Shown here: in pieces, positions 20,960 to 28,064 of the stretch
Layout of the letters: the number at the start of each line of letters is the position of its first letter
How positions within the stretch are numbered: position 1 is the first letter of the stretch
From: Arthrobacter sp. D5-1
GTDB lineage: Bacteria > Actinomycetota > Actinomycetes > Actinomycetales > Micrococcaceae
Assembly (NCBI RefSeq): GCF_017357425.1
Contig: NZ_CP014571.1
Location: 4,588,001 to 4,652,000, forward strand
Length of the DNA: 64,000 nt
Direction: 5' to 3'
Translations under genes and position numbers: made by a program
The notes under the pieces: model-generated
The model's input: only the letters and a program-made list of their open reading frames with translations
The model's database searches: none
Told to the model about the DNA's origin: nothing

Positions 20960-21388
20960 ATGTTTCGAAGACTAGCCACCACTACCTTGGCCGTGGCCCT
21001 TTTCGCAGGGTCCATGCTCCCTGCAACGGTCGCAGCCAACGCGGCGCCAGCCGTCCAGGGCAGCGCGGTCCAAGGCAGCGCGGTCCAAGGCAATGTAGCC
21101 GCCACGACACCGACACCCACAGCGGATTCCACCAACCCCTCCGGCCCCTCGACGCAAACACCAACCAACCCGGCACCATCATCCGGGGCTCCCAGCTCGC
21201 CGAATCCGGCAGGTAGTGGGCCCGCCAATCCGGGGACGGGAGAATCGGGCCCCCAAGAGCAGACCCGCACCGACGCCACGCCATGGGTGCTGGCCGGAGT
21301 AGCCGCAGTCATCATCATCGCCTTGATTATCTGGACCGCGCGCAATCGGCGCGGGCGGGACAAGGGGATCAGCGACGAGCCGCGCTAG
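20960..21388 (+). CDS. small exported, membrane-anchored Pro/Thr/Ser-rich protein
   Basis: 142 residues. A signal peptide (MFRRLATTTLAVALFAGSM.., cleavage probably after AANA) is followed by a low-complexity linker of Pro, Thr, Ser, Gly and Asn to about residue 110, and a C-terminal membrane helix (WVLAGVAAVIIIALIIW) with a basic tail. Residues near 35-48 contain VQGSA-VQGSA-VQGN, encoded by three near-identical 15-base units at 21052-21094. GGAGG lies five bases before the start. It probably extends across the wall as a stalk; no enzymatic domain is seen. Confidence 0.7.
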   Translation: MFRRLATTTLAVALFAGSMLPATVAANAAPAVQGSAVQGSAVQGNVAATTPTPTADSTNPSGPSTQTPTNPAPSSGAPSSPNPAGSGPANPGTGESGPQEQTRTDATPWVLAGVAAVIIIALIIWTARNRRGRDKGISDEPR

Positions 21389-21396
21389 GCGACGGG

Positions 21397-22101
21397 CTAC
21401 GCCTTGGGAGCGCCCGCCGCCAACCGGCCGATGATGCTGCTTTCCAGGTGCTCCAGCAGGTGCCGCGGATTGTCATAGACCTCTGCGGCACCTGCGTCAC
21501 GCAGCTCCGCCTCACTGATTCCGCCGCAGGTCAAAGCAATCACGGGAACACCAATGGCCGCACCGGCCATGACGTCCCAGACTGCGTCGCCAACAAAAAC
21601 TGCATCCTCCGGGCTGACGCCAAGCTTCTCCAGGCAGGCGATCAGGATGTCCGGCGCGGGCTTGCTCTCCTTGGCGTCGTTGGAGCTGGTCCACGCATCG
21701 ATGGAGGATCCGGCGTCGAGGATGTGCCTGCTGACCTCGAGGTCCCGCTGTTGTGCTGACGACGCCAAGCCCACTGCCAGCCCTGACTCAGAACACGCTG
21801 AGAGGAGGTCGCGGACGGAGTCGAAGGGCCGCAGCGTCGGCCAGAACGTTGAGAACACTGCGCTGTGGGCTGATTTCAGTTCTTCCTGCAGGTCTTCGGT
21901 GCAGTCAGGTACGAGGCTCTGGATCAGGCGGTCGCCTCCCATGCCCACCCGCCGATGGATGGCGGACATCTCTATGTCCAAGCCTTCACGCCGGAACGCC
22001 TGCCACCACGCCATGGCGTGGAAGTAGCTGGAATCAATCAGCGTGCCGTCCACATCGAAGAGGACCCCGCGCGTCTTTGGTGATGCTGAATCAGATGTCA
22101 T
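21397..22101 (-). CDS. HAD family hydrolase
   Basis: 234 residues with the haloacid dehalogenase phosphatase fold. Motif I is FDVDGTLIDSS, a cap domain follows, motif II is GLASSAQQ, and motifs III/IV are ESKPAPDILIACLEKLG and VFVGDAVWDVMAG. The usual substrates are small phosphorylated metabolites such as sugar phosphates. The ATG at 22099-22101 has AAGGTGG upstream. Its start overlaps the end of the next upstream gene by 11 bases, so the two are probably co-transcribed. Confidence 0.88.
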   Translation of the reverse strand: MTSDSASPKTRGVLFDVDGTLIDSSYFHAMAWWQAFRREGLDIEMSAIHRRVGMGGDRLIQSLVPDCTEDLQEELKSAHSAVFSTFWPTLRPFDSVRDLLSACSESGLAVGLASSAQQRDLEVSRHILDAGSSIDAWTSSNDAKESKPAPDILIACLEKLGVSPEDAVFVGDAVWDVMAGAAIGVPVIALTCGGISEAELRDAGAAEVYDNPRHLLEHLESSIIGRLAAGAPKA

Positions 22102-22372
22102 TGCCAGCCACCTTCGGTTTGGTCTGGATGCCCTGCGCCGCAAGGGCAGGATCGGTGACTGGTTCCTCGAGCAGGAGGACGGCATACCGCTCGGGGGATC
22201 CCGTTCGCAACAGGCCCGTCCCGGCCACTTCCCTCATGGCAGCGACTCCCTCAACGGCCTCGTCCAGCGAGGAAAAACGTTTTGAAAGCCCCATCAATTC
22301 GTCGCTGCCGTCCAACACCAGAATGCGAAATCCTCCGTCGGGGGTCTCTACCAGTTCCAAATGACCGGCCAT
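22091..22372 (-). CDS. small protein, possibly YegP/DUF1508-like
   Basis: 93 residues. The first half (GHLELVETPDGGFRILVLDG, then SSLDEAVEGVAAMRE) resembles the YegP/DUF1508 fold, in which a strand-turn-strand with a Gly-Gly-x-R centre is followed by a short helix. This is a tentative match by eye. It overlaps the start of the HAD hydrolase and shares its operon. The region upstream holds an ATAGTAAG-N4-CTTAGTAT inverted repeat. Confidence 0.55.
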   Translation of the reverse strand: MAGHLELVETPDGGFRILVLDGSDELMGLSKRFSSLDEAVEGVAAMREVAGTGLLRTGSPERYAVLLLEEPVTDPALAAQGIQTKPKVAGNDI

Positions 22373-22402
22373 ACCGACCTCCTTGCCTCAACAACCCACC
22401 CC

Positions 22403-22422
22403 ATAGTAAGACTACTTAGTAT
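22403..22422. promoter_or_regulatory. inverted repeat ATAGTAAG-N4-CTTAGTAT (candidate operator)
   Basis: Lies in the divergent region between the DUF1508-like gene and the NADP-binding oxidoreductase gene. The same half-site and spacing (ATAGTAAG-CATG-CTTAC on the minus strand) recur at 25551-25568 upstream of another gene, suggesting one regulator for both. Confidence 0.4.
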
Positions 22423-22486
22423 AGGGCTGATCGACATATTTCGTCACGCGGGAATTAGGCGCCTGCAACTTCTTGTTGGCACGGAC

Positions 22487-23128
22487 ATGACAACAATCGG
22501 AATCATCGGTGCAGGACACATTGGCAGCCAGGTTGCACGCAAGGCCGTGGAATTGGGCTATGACGTCGTGATCAGCAATTCACGGGGACCCGAAACACTC
22601 GGCGAACTCGTTGCGGAACTGGGGCCGCGCGCCCGTGCCGCCACGGCAGCCGAGGCAGCAGCGGCGGGCGATTTCGCCGTCGTGACCGTGCCCCTCAAGA
22701 ACTATCAGAGCATCCCGGCAGAGCCGCTCGAGGGCAAGATCGTCATCGACACCAATAACTACTACTGGGAACGCGACGGCCGCATCCCCGAGCTGGACAA
22801 CGGCGAAGCCACCACGTCCGGCCTGCTCCAGAAGCACCTCCCCACGTCCAAAGTGGCCAAGGGCTTCAATCACATCTTCGCCAAGGACATCACCACCGAC
22901 GGCACCCCGGCCGGTACGCCCAACCGCCGCGCGCTGGCCACCTCAAGCGACTTCCCGGAAGCCGCCGAGCTGGTCACCAAGCTGTACGACGAATTCGGCT
23001 TTGACACCGTCAACATCGGCCCGCTGGAGGACAGCTGGCGCGTCGAACGCGACCGCCCCGCGTACGTCATCCGGCAGACCGCCGTCGAGCTCCAGGACAA
23101 CCTCGCCAAGGCGACCCGTACGGTCTAA
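22487..23128 (+). CDS. NADP-binding oxidoreductase (F420-dependent NADP reductase-like)
   Basis: 213 residues. The N-terminal Rossmann motif MTTIGIIGAGHIGSQVARKA with the following ISNSRGPETL indicates NADP binding. VTVPLKNYQSIP, IDTNNYYWERDG and KGFNHIFAKDI are typical of the family annotated as NADPH-dependent F420 reductase or NAD(P)-binding domain proteins. It is probably soluble. The ATG at 22487 is chosen because the Rossmann strand starts there. The true electron partner is uncertain. Confidence 0.8.
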   Translation: MTTIGIIGAGHIGSQVARKAVELGYDVVISNSRGPETLGELVAELGPRARAATAAEAAAAGDFAVVTVPLKNYQSIPAEPLEGKIVIDTNNYYWERDGRIPELDNGEATTSGLLQKHLPTSKVAKGFNHIFAKDITTDGTPAGTPNRRALATSSDFPEAAELVTKLYDEFGFDTVNIGPLEDSWRVERDRPAYVIRQTAVELQDNLAKATRTV

Positions 23129-23253
23129 ACCAACAACGCACGACGGCGGGCAAGCGGCTGGCGCTGGCCCGCCGCCTTGTTCTGGGCTGCTCCCCTGAAA
23201 AAGGGGATGGAAACGGTGTCATAAACCGGGTCCGTGGCGCACTTTATGGGTGG

Positions 23254-23297
23254 CTGCTTCCTCAGGCGCTTGGCGCATCAGGCACCTGGGGAAGCAG
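23254..23297. promoter_or_regulatory. inverted repeat in leader of VOC gene
   Basis: CTGCTTCCTCAGG (23254-23266) pairs with CCTGGGGAAGCAG (23285-23297) with one mismatch over 13 bases and an 18-base loop. It ends 31 bases before the VOC start codon. It could be an operator, a leader hairpin or the terminator of the preceding gene; it has no T-tract. Confidence 0.4.
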
Positions 23298-23328
23298 TTG
23301 CCCCCAGCGCCCCGACCCGAGGAGTCCC

Positions 23329-24111
23329 ATGTCCACCAAGATTTCGAGCTGGCCCGCCGCAACCCCCATGTGGGTGGACCTGGGTGTTGACGACCTTCAT
23401 GCCGCGAAGACTTTCTATGCAGACCTTTTTGGTTGGGAATTCGTGTCAGGTGGCGTGGAATCCGGCGACTACGTCCTGGCTCATCTGAGGGGCCGCGCCG
23501 TGGCCGGAATGGGCCCCAAACAAAATCCCGGCATGCCCACAGCCTGGACCACCTTCCTGGCCTCTGACGATGTTGACCTCACGGCGAAAAAGATCGGCAC
23601 GGCCGGAGGGCAACTCCTGGCCCCGCCCTTTGATGTCATGGAGTCCGGCCGCATGGCCCTGGCCACCGACAGTGTCGGTGCGGCGTTCGGCGTCTGGCAG
23701 GCCGGCACCCACATCGGCGCTGAACGCGTCAATGAGCACGGCTCCCTGTGCTGGAATGAACTTCACACCCGCAACTATTCCGCGGCCCGCTCCTTCTACT
23801 CGGAGGTCTTCGACGTCAGCTACCAGGATGTCACCGAAGAGGGCCTGGTCTACTCCACCTTCCGCCGCCCTTCGGACGGCCGGGAAGTGGGCGGGATGCA
23901 GCACGACACCGCACTTCCAGAAAACGCGCCCAACCACTGGATGACCTGGTTCGCCAGCGATTACGTGGCGGGGACGGCAACCCGGGCCGTCGAGTTGGGC
24001 GCAACCCTGCTGGGCCCCGTGGCGGAAACCACCCTGGGCCGGATGGTGGTGGTCCGGGCGCCGCAGGGTGAAGTGTTCGGCGTCATCGACGCACCGCGGA
24101 CCAGCGACTAA
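23329..24111 (+). CDS. VOC (glyoxalase/bleomycin-resistance-like) family protein, two domains
   Basis: 260 residues with two tandem vicinal-oxygen-chelate domains, about 12-125 and 137-258. Each begins with a strand followed by a helix containing F-Y (LGVDDLHAAKTFYADLFGWE and LHTRNYSAARSFYSEVFDV). The pattern matches the Cfp30B/two-VOC family of actinobacteria. Metal-binding residues are not obvious in both halves, so binding rather than catalysis is possible. Its TAA stop abuts the convergent PaaX stop with no bases between. Confidence 0.82.
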   Translation: MSTKISSWPAATPMWVDLGVDDLHAAKTFYADLFGWEFVSGGVESGDYVLAHLRGRAVAGMGPKQNPGMPTAWTTFLASDDVDLTAKKIGTAGGQLLAPPFDVMESGRMALATDSVGAAFGVWQAGTHIGAERVNEHGSLCWNELHTRNYSAARSFYSEVFDVSYQDVTEEGLVYSTFRRPSDGREVGGMQHDTALPENAPNHWMTWFASDYVAGTATRAVELGATLLGPVAETTLGRMVVVRAPQGEVFGVIDAPRTSD

Positions 24112-24996
24112 TCAGGCTGCTGCGGGGTCCAGGGCTTCCGCGATGACCTCGTGCGCGTGGGCCGCGGCCAAGGGTGCCGCCAGACGATGAACTGCCTGGA
24201 ACGTCCTCCGCACCGCCGGACCGTGCCATTCCGGCGGAAGGTAGTCGGTGGGGAGGTTTGGGTCGCGGTACGGGAACTTACGCCACATGGTGAGCATGGG
24301 AATGTAATAGCGGAAGGCGTCACGGCGCAGCTCTTCGGTGGAATCAGCCAGAGCCCTCTCGGGATCGTCGCCTACCTTCTCCGTCCATTGCTGCTCCGCA
24401 CCTTCGTACAGCCCAAGGAACTCGGTGAATTGCTCATCGAGTTCCTTGAGGTCCCACCATTCCGAGATCTTGGGTCTCATGGGACCGTCAAAAACGTAGT
24501 CGCTCCGGAACAGGTCCACGAACTCAATGAGCCCCCCGGCGGTAAGCCGCTCCCGGGCTTGCTCCAGCTTGTGGGCCGGCGCGATCCACACCCCGTTGGC
24601 CACCGAACCGAACCCCAGGGCCAGCAGCGCGGAACGGAGCTGGTGACGGCGGTTGCGCATGGATTCCGGCACTGAGAAAACAGCAAGGACCCACGTGTCC
24701 ACCGGGGCGGGCGGTTCCGGTGCGAAGATCCGCCGGTCGCCCTCACGGAACACATCGCTGATGGACTCGGAGATCTTGTACTTGGCGATTCCACCCTCGC
24801 GGACACTCTTCAGCACACCCTTGGCCTTGAGCCTGGAGACCGACGACCTTACGCCCGGAGCGTCATAACCGAGCGAACCCAGCATGGAGATCAGCGCAGA
24901 AACCGGCAAAGCATCGCCCGCGTTCCGGCCATAGAGGCCGAAGATCGTAACGAGCAACTGCTGGTGGCGCACCGGGGGTGCCGGGACGGCGAACAT
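24112..24996 (-). CDS. PaaX family transcriptional regulator
   Basis: 294 residues. An N-terminal winged helix (LPVSALISMLGSLGYDAPGVRSSVSRLKAKGVL) is followed by a central PaaX domain (DTWVLAVFSVPESMRNRRHQLRSALLALGFG, NGVWIAP) and a C-terminal domain. PaaX proteins are repressors of aromatic acyl-CoA pathways and respond to aryl-CoA thioesters. The nearest plausible target is the aryl-CoA operon at 26279-34481, although two small genes lie between. The ATG at 24994-24996 has GAGG eight bases upstream. Confidence 0.9.
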   Translation of the reverse strand: MFAVPAPPVRHQQLLVTIFGLYGRNAGDALPVSALISMLGSLGYDAPGVRSSVSRLKAKGVLKSVREGGIAKYKISESISDVFREGDRRIFAPEPPAPVDTWVLAVFSVPESMRNRRHQLRSALLALGFGSVANGVWIAPAHKLEQARERLTAGGLIEFVDLFRSDYVFDGPMRPKISEWWDLKELDEQFTEFLGLYEGAEQQWTEKVGDDPERALADSTEELRRDAFRYYIPMLTMWRKFPYRDPNLPTDYLPPEWHGPAVRRTFQAVHRLAAPLAAAHAHEVIAEALDPAAA

Positions 24997-25081
24997 CGAA
25001 GGATCCTCATTTCCGCGCCCCCAATCAGGCGCCAGTCCAGTTCATCATAGGTGCGGTGATGGTCCCCGCCGATGTTCCGGT

Positions 25082-25462
25082 TCAGCCCAGCGAAAGAAGA
25101 AGGAAGAGGATTGCGAGTACCAGCGCCACAGGAGTCATGACGAAACGCTCGGGCTTGCTGCGTGAGATCGCATTCATGACGACGCCCAAGGTGAAGTAGC
25201 CGGTGAGGACCCACATGAAAACCCCGGTAAAGGATTGGTTGACCAGCACCGGCACGAGGCCGGCCTGCGCCAAAGCCGTATAGCCGAAGAGGGCGTACAG
25301 CAGGATGGAGATGATGCTTCCGATCCTCAGTTTCTGCGGCAGGACGTCATGCTGTCCGCCCCAAGCGAATCGTCCAATAGGCGCGCCAGCAACCAAAGCC
25401 ACTTGGAAAACGGCCAAACAACCAAGGATTATGCACGCGAGAACCGCGTAGAGCTGCTCCAC
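25082..25462 (-). CDS. small integral membrane protein
   Basis: 126 residues with four predicted membrane helices (about 4-24, 45-66, 75-95, 106-125), no soluble domain and no catalytic motif. The short segment GGQHDVLPQKLRIGS lies between helices 1 and 2. It starts with GTG and lacks a clear ribosome-binding site, so the start is uncertain. It is annotated only as a conserved membrane protein; function unknown. Confidence 0.65.
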   Translation of the reverse strand: MEQLYAVLACIILGCLAVFQVALVAGAPIGRFAWGGQHDVLPQKLRIGSIISILLYALFGYTALAQAGLVPVLVNQSFTGVFMWVLTGYFTLGVVMNAISRSKPERFVMTPVALVLAILFLLLSLG

Positions 25463-25550
25463 CGGCTAAGCGTAACCGCCCGGCGCCGCACCGTCCGCGA
25501 ACCTGACATGAACGCGGAACGAAAAATCCATTGCGACTGGCCGCATCTTT

Positions 25551-25564
25551 GTAAGCATGCTTAC
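25551..25564. promoter_or_regulatory. perfect 14-bp palindrome GTAAGCATGCTTAC
   Basis: Lies 70 bases upstream of the start of the membrane protein gene at 25635 and is followed by TATAG, so it probably overlaps a promoter. On the minus strand it reads ATAGTAAG-CATG-CTTAC, matching the half-site of the inverted repeat at 22403-22422. Confidence 0.5.
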
Positions 25565-25634
25565 TATAGATGGACGCTGTTCGAGGCCCCACGCCTCACA
25601 AGGTTCTTTCCGTATCAACGACAGGAAGCACATC

Positions 25635-26168
25635 ATGGCAGGAAATCTCGTAGCCCGTTCCCTTCACGACCTCACCGCCGCGGCATGGTTCGGCGGCTCG
25701 CTGATGGGGGCCATCGGACTGAATGGTGCCGCAGCAGAAGCCAAGGATCCCACCGAGCGCACCCGCCTCTCAAGCAAAGGCTGGGGTAAATGGGCTCCCG
25801 TTCAGACAGCAGCGTTCGCCGGACACCTGGCCTCGGATCTGGCCATCGCCTGGGAGAACAAAGGCCGGATCGCCAAGCAGGACAACGTGGCCGCAAACAC
25901 TGTCTACAAGACTGTGGTGACTTTGGCGGGAGCTGCCGTCACCTTGTACGCAGGTGTTGTGGGCAAGAAGGTGGATGAGCTCTCGGGCGAGGGCGCTGAG
26001 GGTGCCACCGAACCCCGCGCCGGCGCGTCTGACGAGTTGAAGGCCGCCCAGACGCAGCTGAAGGCGCTCCAGTGGGCCATTCCTGCATTCGCTGCCTGGG
26101 TGATCATCCTTGGTGCCAAGCACGGCGAGATGCAGCGGCCCAAGAACATTCTGAAGGGCCTGCGCTAG
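25635..26168 (+). CDS. hypothetical membrane-associated protein
   Basis: 177 residues. The N-terminus has a hydrophobic stretch (TAAAWFGGSLMGAIGLNGAAA), a middle helix (TVVTLAGAAVTLYAGVVG) and a C-terminal helix (WAIPAFAAWVIILGAKHG). A short acidic linker precedes the last helix. It resembles small stress-related membrane proteins of actinobacteria but no domain name can be given. The ATG at 25635 is used because the conserved-looking part begins there. The palindrome upstream suggests regulation by a dimeric repressor. Confidence 0.6.
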   Translation: MAGNLVARSLHDLTAAAWFGGSLMGAIGLNGAAAEAKDPTERTRLSSKGWGKWAPVQTAAFAGHLASDLAIAWENKGRIAKQDNVAANTVYKTVVTLAGAAVTLYAGVVGKKVDELSGEGAEGATEPRAGASDELKAAQTQLKALQWAIPAFAAWVIILGAKHGEMQRPKNILKGLR

Positions 26169-26224
26169 CCACCCGCCCCGCGCACCCCAGCCCGCGAAAA
26201 CCCCCAGCCCCTCGCTGGGACGGC

Positions 26225-26263
26225 AGTAGGTGACAGTCCCAGAATCCGGCATTGTCACCTACT
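26225..26263. terminator. palindromic element between convergent genes
   Basis: AGTAGGTGACA (26225-26235) is perfectly complementary to TGTCACCTACT (26253-26263), with a 17-base loop. It lies between the membrane protein (ending 26168) and the thioesterase gene (ending 26279, opposite strand), so it can serve both. A smaller CCCAGC/GCTGGG hairpin lies just before it. It resembles the palindromes at 2087 and 46087. Confidence 0.6.
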
Positions 26264-26278
26264 TCCATCCCGGCGGGG

Positions 26279-26695
26279 CTATTCGGTAATTCGCCCGGCA
26301 CGTTCCGCCTTGACGGCGCGGACCAGATGTTCCGGCCAAGGCTGCGCCGACGTCGCGCCTTGGGGGACATACGCGGTGGTGACCGTCCCGTACGCGGCGA
26401 CATCACCGGCGTCGGACGTTACCTCGAAAGCCAGCGTCAGCGAGGTTCGGCCAAGCGCACTGACCTTCACGGTGGCGGTGATGCGCTGGCCGAACCACAG
26501 TTTGGCCTTGTAATTAACCACCTGCTGGACGCGGGGAGCGCTGGGGAAATAGTCCGGCAACTCCAGCGAACGGAAGAGCTCGGCCTCCGCAGCCTCAACC
26601 CAGCGCAGGATGGCCGAGTTGTGCTGGTGTCCGGAGGCATCGGTGTCCACCCATTCCACCGTCCGCTCGACGCACGCCTCCGGAAACCTGTCCAT
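26279..26695 (-). CDS. acyl-CoA thioesterase, hotdog fold
   Basis: 138 residues of the 4-hydroxybenzoyl-CoA thioesterase-like hotdog family. The N-terminal block TVEWVDTDASGHQHNSAILRWVE contains the Asp-Thr-Asp and His expected at the active site. It is the last gene of the aryl-CoA operon, 8 bases after the MFS gene. It may release a free aromatic acid or rescue CoA from dead-end thioesters. Its exact substrate is not visible. Confidence 0.82.
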   Translation of the reverse strand: MDRFPEACVERTVEWVDTDASGHQHNSAILRWVEAAEAELFRSLELPDYFPSAPRVQQVVNYKAKLWFGQRITATVKVSALGRTSLTLAFEVTSDAGDVAAYGTVTTAYVPQGATSAQPWPEHLVRAVKAERAGRITE

Positions 26696-26703
26696 GCTGG
26701 CTC

Positions 26704-28062
26704 CTAGCGGGCGCTGACGGTGGCGTCGTCGGGATCAACGTCGACGACGCCGACGGGCACCTCAGGCTGTGGTTTGGGAATCATCGCCACAGCACCGGCT
26801 GCCAGTACTGCGATGCCGGCGAAGATCGCAAAGTTGGCCTCGAAAGGCAACTTGGAGCCTGCGATCCAGCCGCCGATCAACGGCCCGGAGATGGCACCCA
26901 GACGGGCGAAGCTCAGGGCCCAGCCCGTTGCCGTGCCACGGACCTTGGCCGGGTAGTAGTCGGCGATGTACCCGGTGAGCACCAGTGACGTGGAGATGGA
27001 ACCGACACCGGCGAAGGCGACGAACAGCAGGTTGACCACCATGGTGTTCGGGAAGACGAGCAGCATGATGCCCAAGCCGCCCAGAATGTAGAACACCACC
27101 AGGATGAGCTTCTTGCCGTACTTGTCTGCGGCACGGCCCAGGAGCAGGCCACCGATCGCGGAAGCAAGGCTGAAGACCAAGAGGAAGGTCAAGGAAGATC
27201 CGAGGTCATAACCGGCCTTCTTCATGATGCTTGGCAGCCAGGTGTTCAGGCCATAGACGAGGACCAGGCCGCAGAAGAGCGAGATCCAGAAGAACACCGT
27301 GGAGCGCAGGTACTTTCGCGAGAACATGGTGGTGATGGTTTTCCACCAAGGATCCGCCTGTACACCTGCTTTGGGAGCCACGGCAACAACAGGCGTGTAG
27401 TTGGAGATGTTCAGCTTGGTGGCCAGTGCCTTGGCCTCCGTCTTGCGGCCCTTGGATTCCAGGAATTCCAAGGACTCGGGGAGGAACTTCCAGATGATCG
27501 GAATCAGCACCACTGGTGCAGCGCCGATGGCGACGACGGCACGCCAGCCACCCATGGGGAGGACGAACAGGGCGGCCAGCGCAGCTGCGACGATGCCCAG
27601 TGAGTAGCCGGAGTACATGAGGCCGTAGTTGTAGGAGCGTTTGTTAGGCGCCGAGTATTCAATGGTGAGGGCCGCTGCCACCGGGATGACACCGCCCATG
27701 CCCAAACCACCGATGAGCCGGAACAGTCCGAAGAGCTCCGGTGTCGGAGCCCAAGCAGCACCGGCCTGGGTGAGCGTGAAGATGGCCATGGAGGCCAGGA
27801 GCATCTTCTTGCGTCCCACGAGGTCGCTGAGCGTACCGATGAAAAGGGCACCAATAAGCATGCCAATCAAGGCATATGAGCCCAGGCCGCCCAAGGCCAG
27901 CGGGCTGAGGTTCCATTCCTTGTACTCGGCAAGTGCCGGAAGGATAGCTCCGAGGACGCCGACGTCGTAGCCCTCGGCGAGGATCGCGAGCCAGCAGCAG
28001 AACAACACCAGGCCGGTGGTCTTCTTGGGCACGTTCCAGTTGTTGACGGGTGCGGTGGCCAT
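26704..28062 (-). CDS. MFS transporter, aromatic acid:proton symporter family
   Basis: 452 residues with 12 predicted helices. Helix 1 has GYDVGVLGAILPAL with an acidic residue typical of the AAHS subfamily (PcaK, BenK), and GTLSDLVGRKKMLL is the MFS loop motif between helices 2 and 3. A second copy, GRAADKYGKK, appears in the second half. It starts 2 bases after the monooxygenase stop, so it is part of the same operon and probably imports the operon's aromatic substrate. Confidence 0.9.
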   Translation of the reverse strand: MATAPVNNWNVPKKTTGLVLFCCWLAILAEGYDVGVLGAILPALAEYKEWNLSPLALGGLGSYALIGMLIGALFIGTLSDLVGRKKMLLASMAIFTLTQAGAAWAPTPELFGLFRLIGGLGMGGVIPVAAALTIEYSAPNKRSYNYGLMYSGYSLGIVAAALAALFVLPMGGWRAVVAIGAAPVVLIPIIWKFLPESLEFLESKGRKTEAKALATKLNISNYTPVVAVAPKAGVQADPWWKTITTMFSRKYLRSTVFFWISLFCGLVLVYGLNTWLPSIMKKAGYDLGSSLTFLLVFSLASAIGGLLLGRAADKYGKKLILVVFYILGGLGIMLLVFPNTMVVNLLFVAFAGVGSISTSLVLTGYIADYYPAKVRGTATGWALSFARLGAISGPLIGGWIAGSKLPFEANFAIFAGIAVLAAGAVAMIPKPQPEVPVGVVDVDPDDATVSAR

Positions 28063-28064
28063 GG

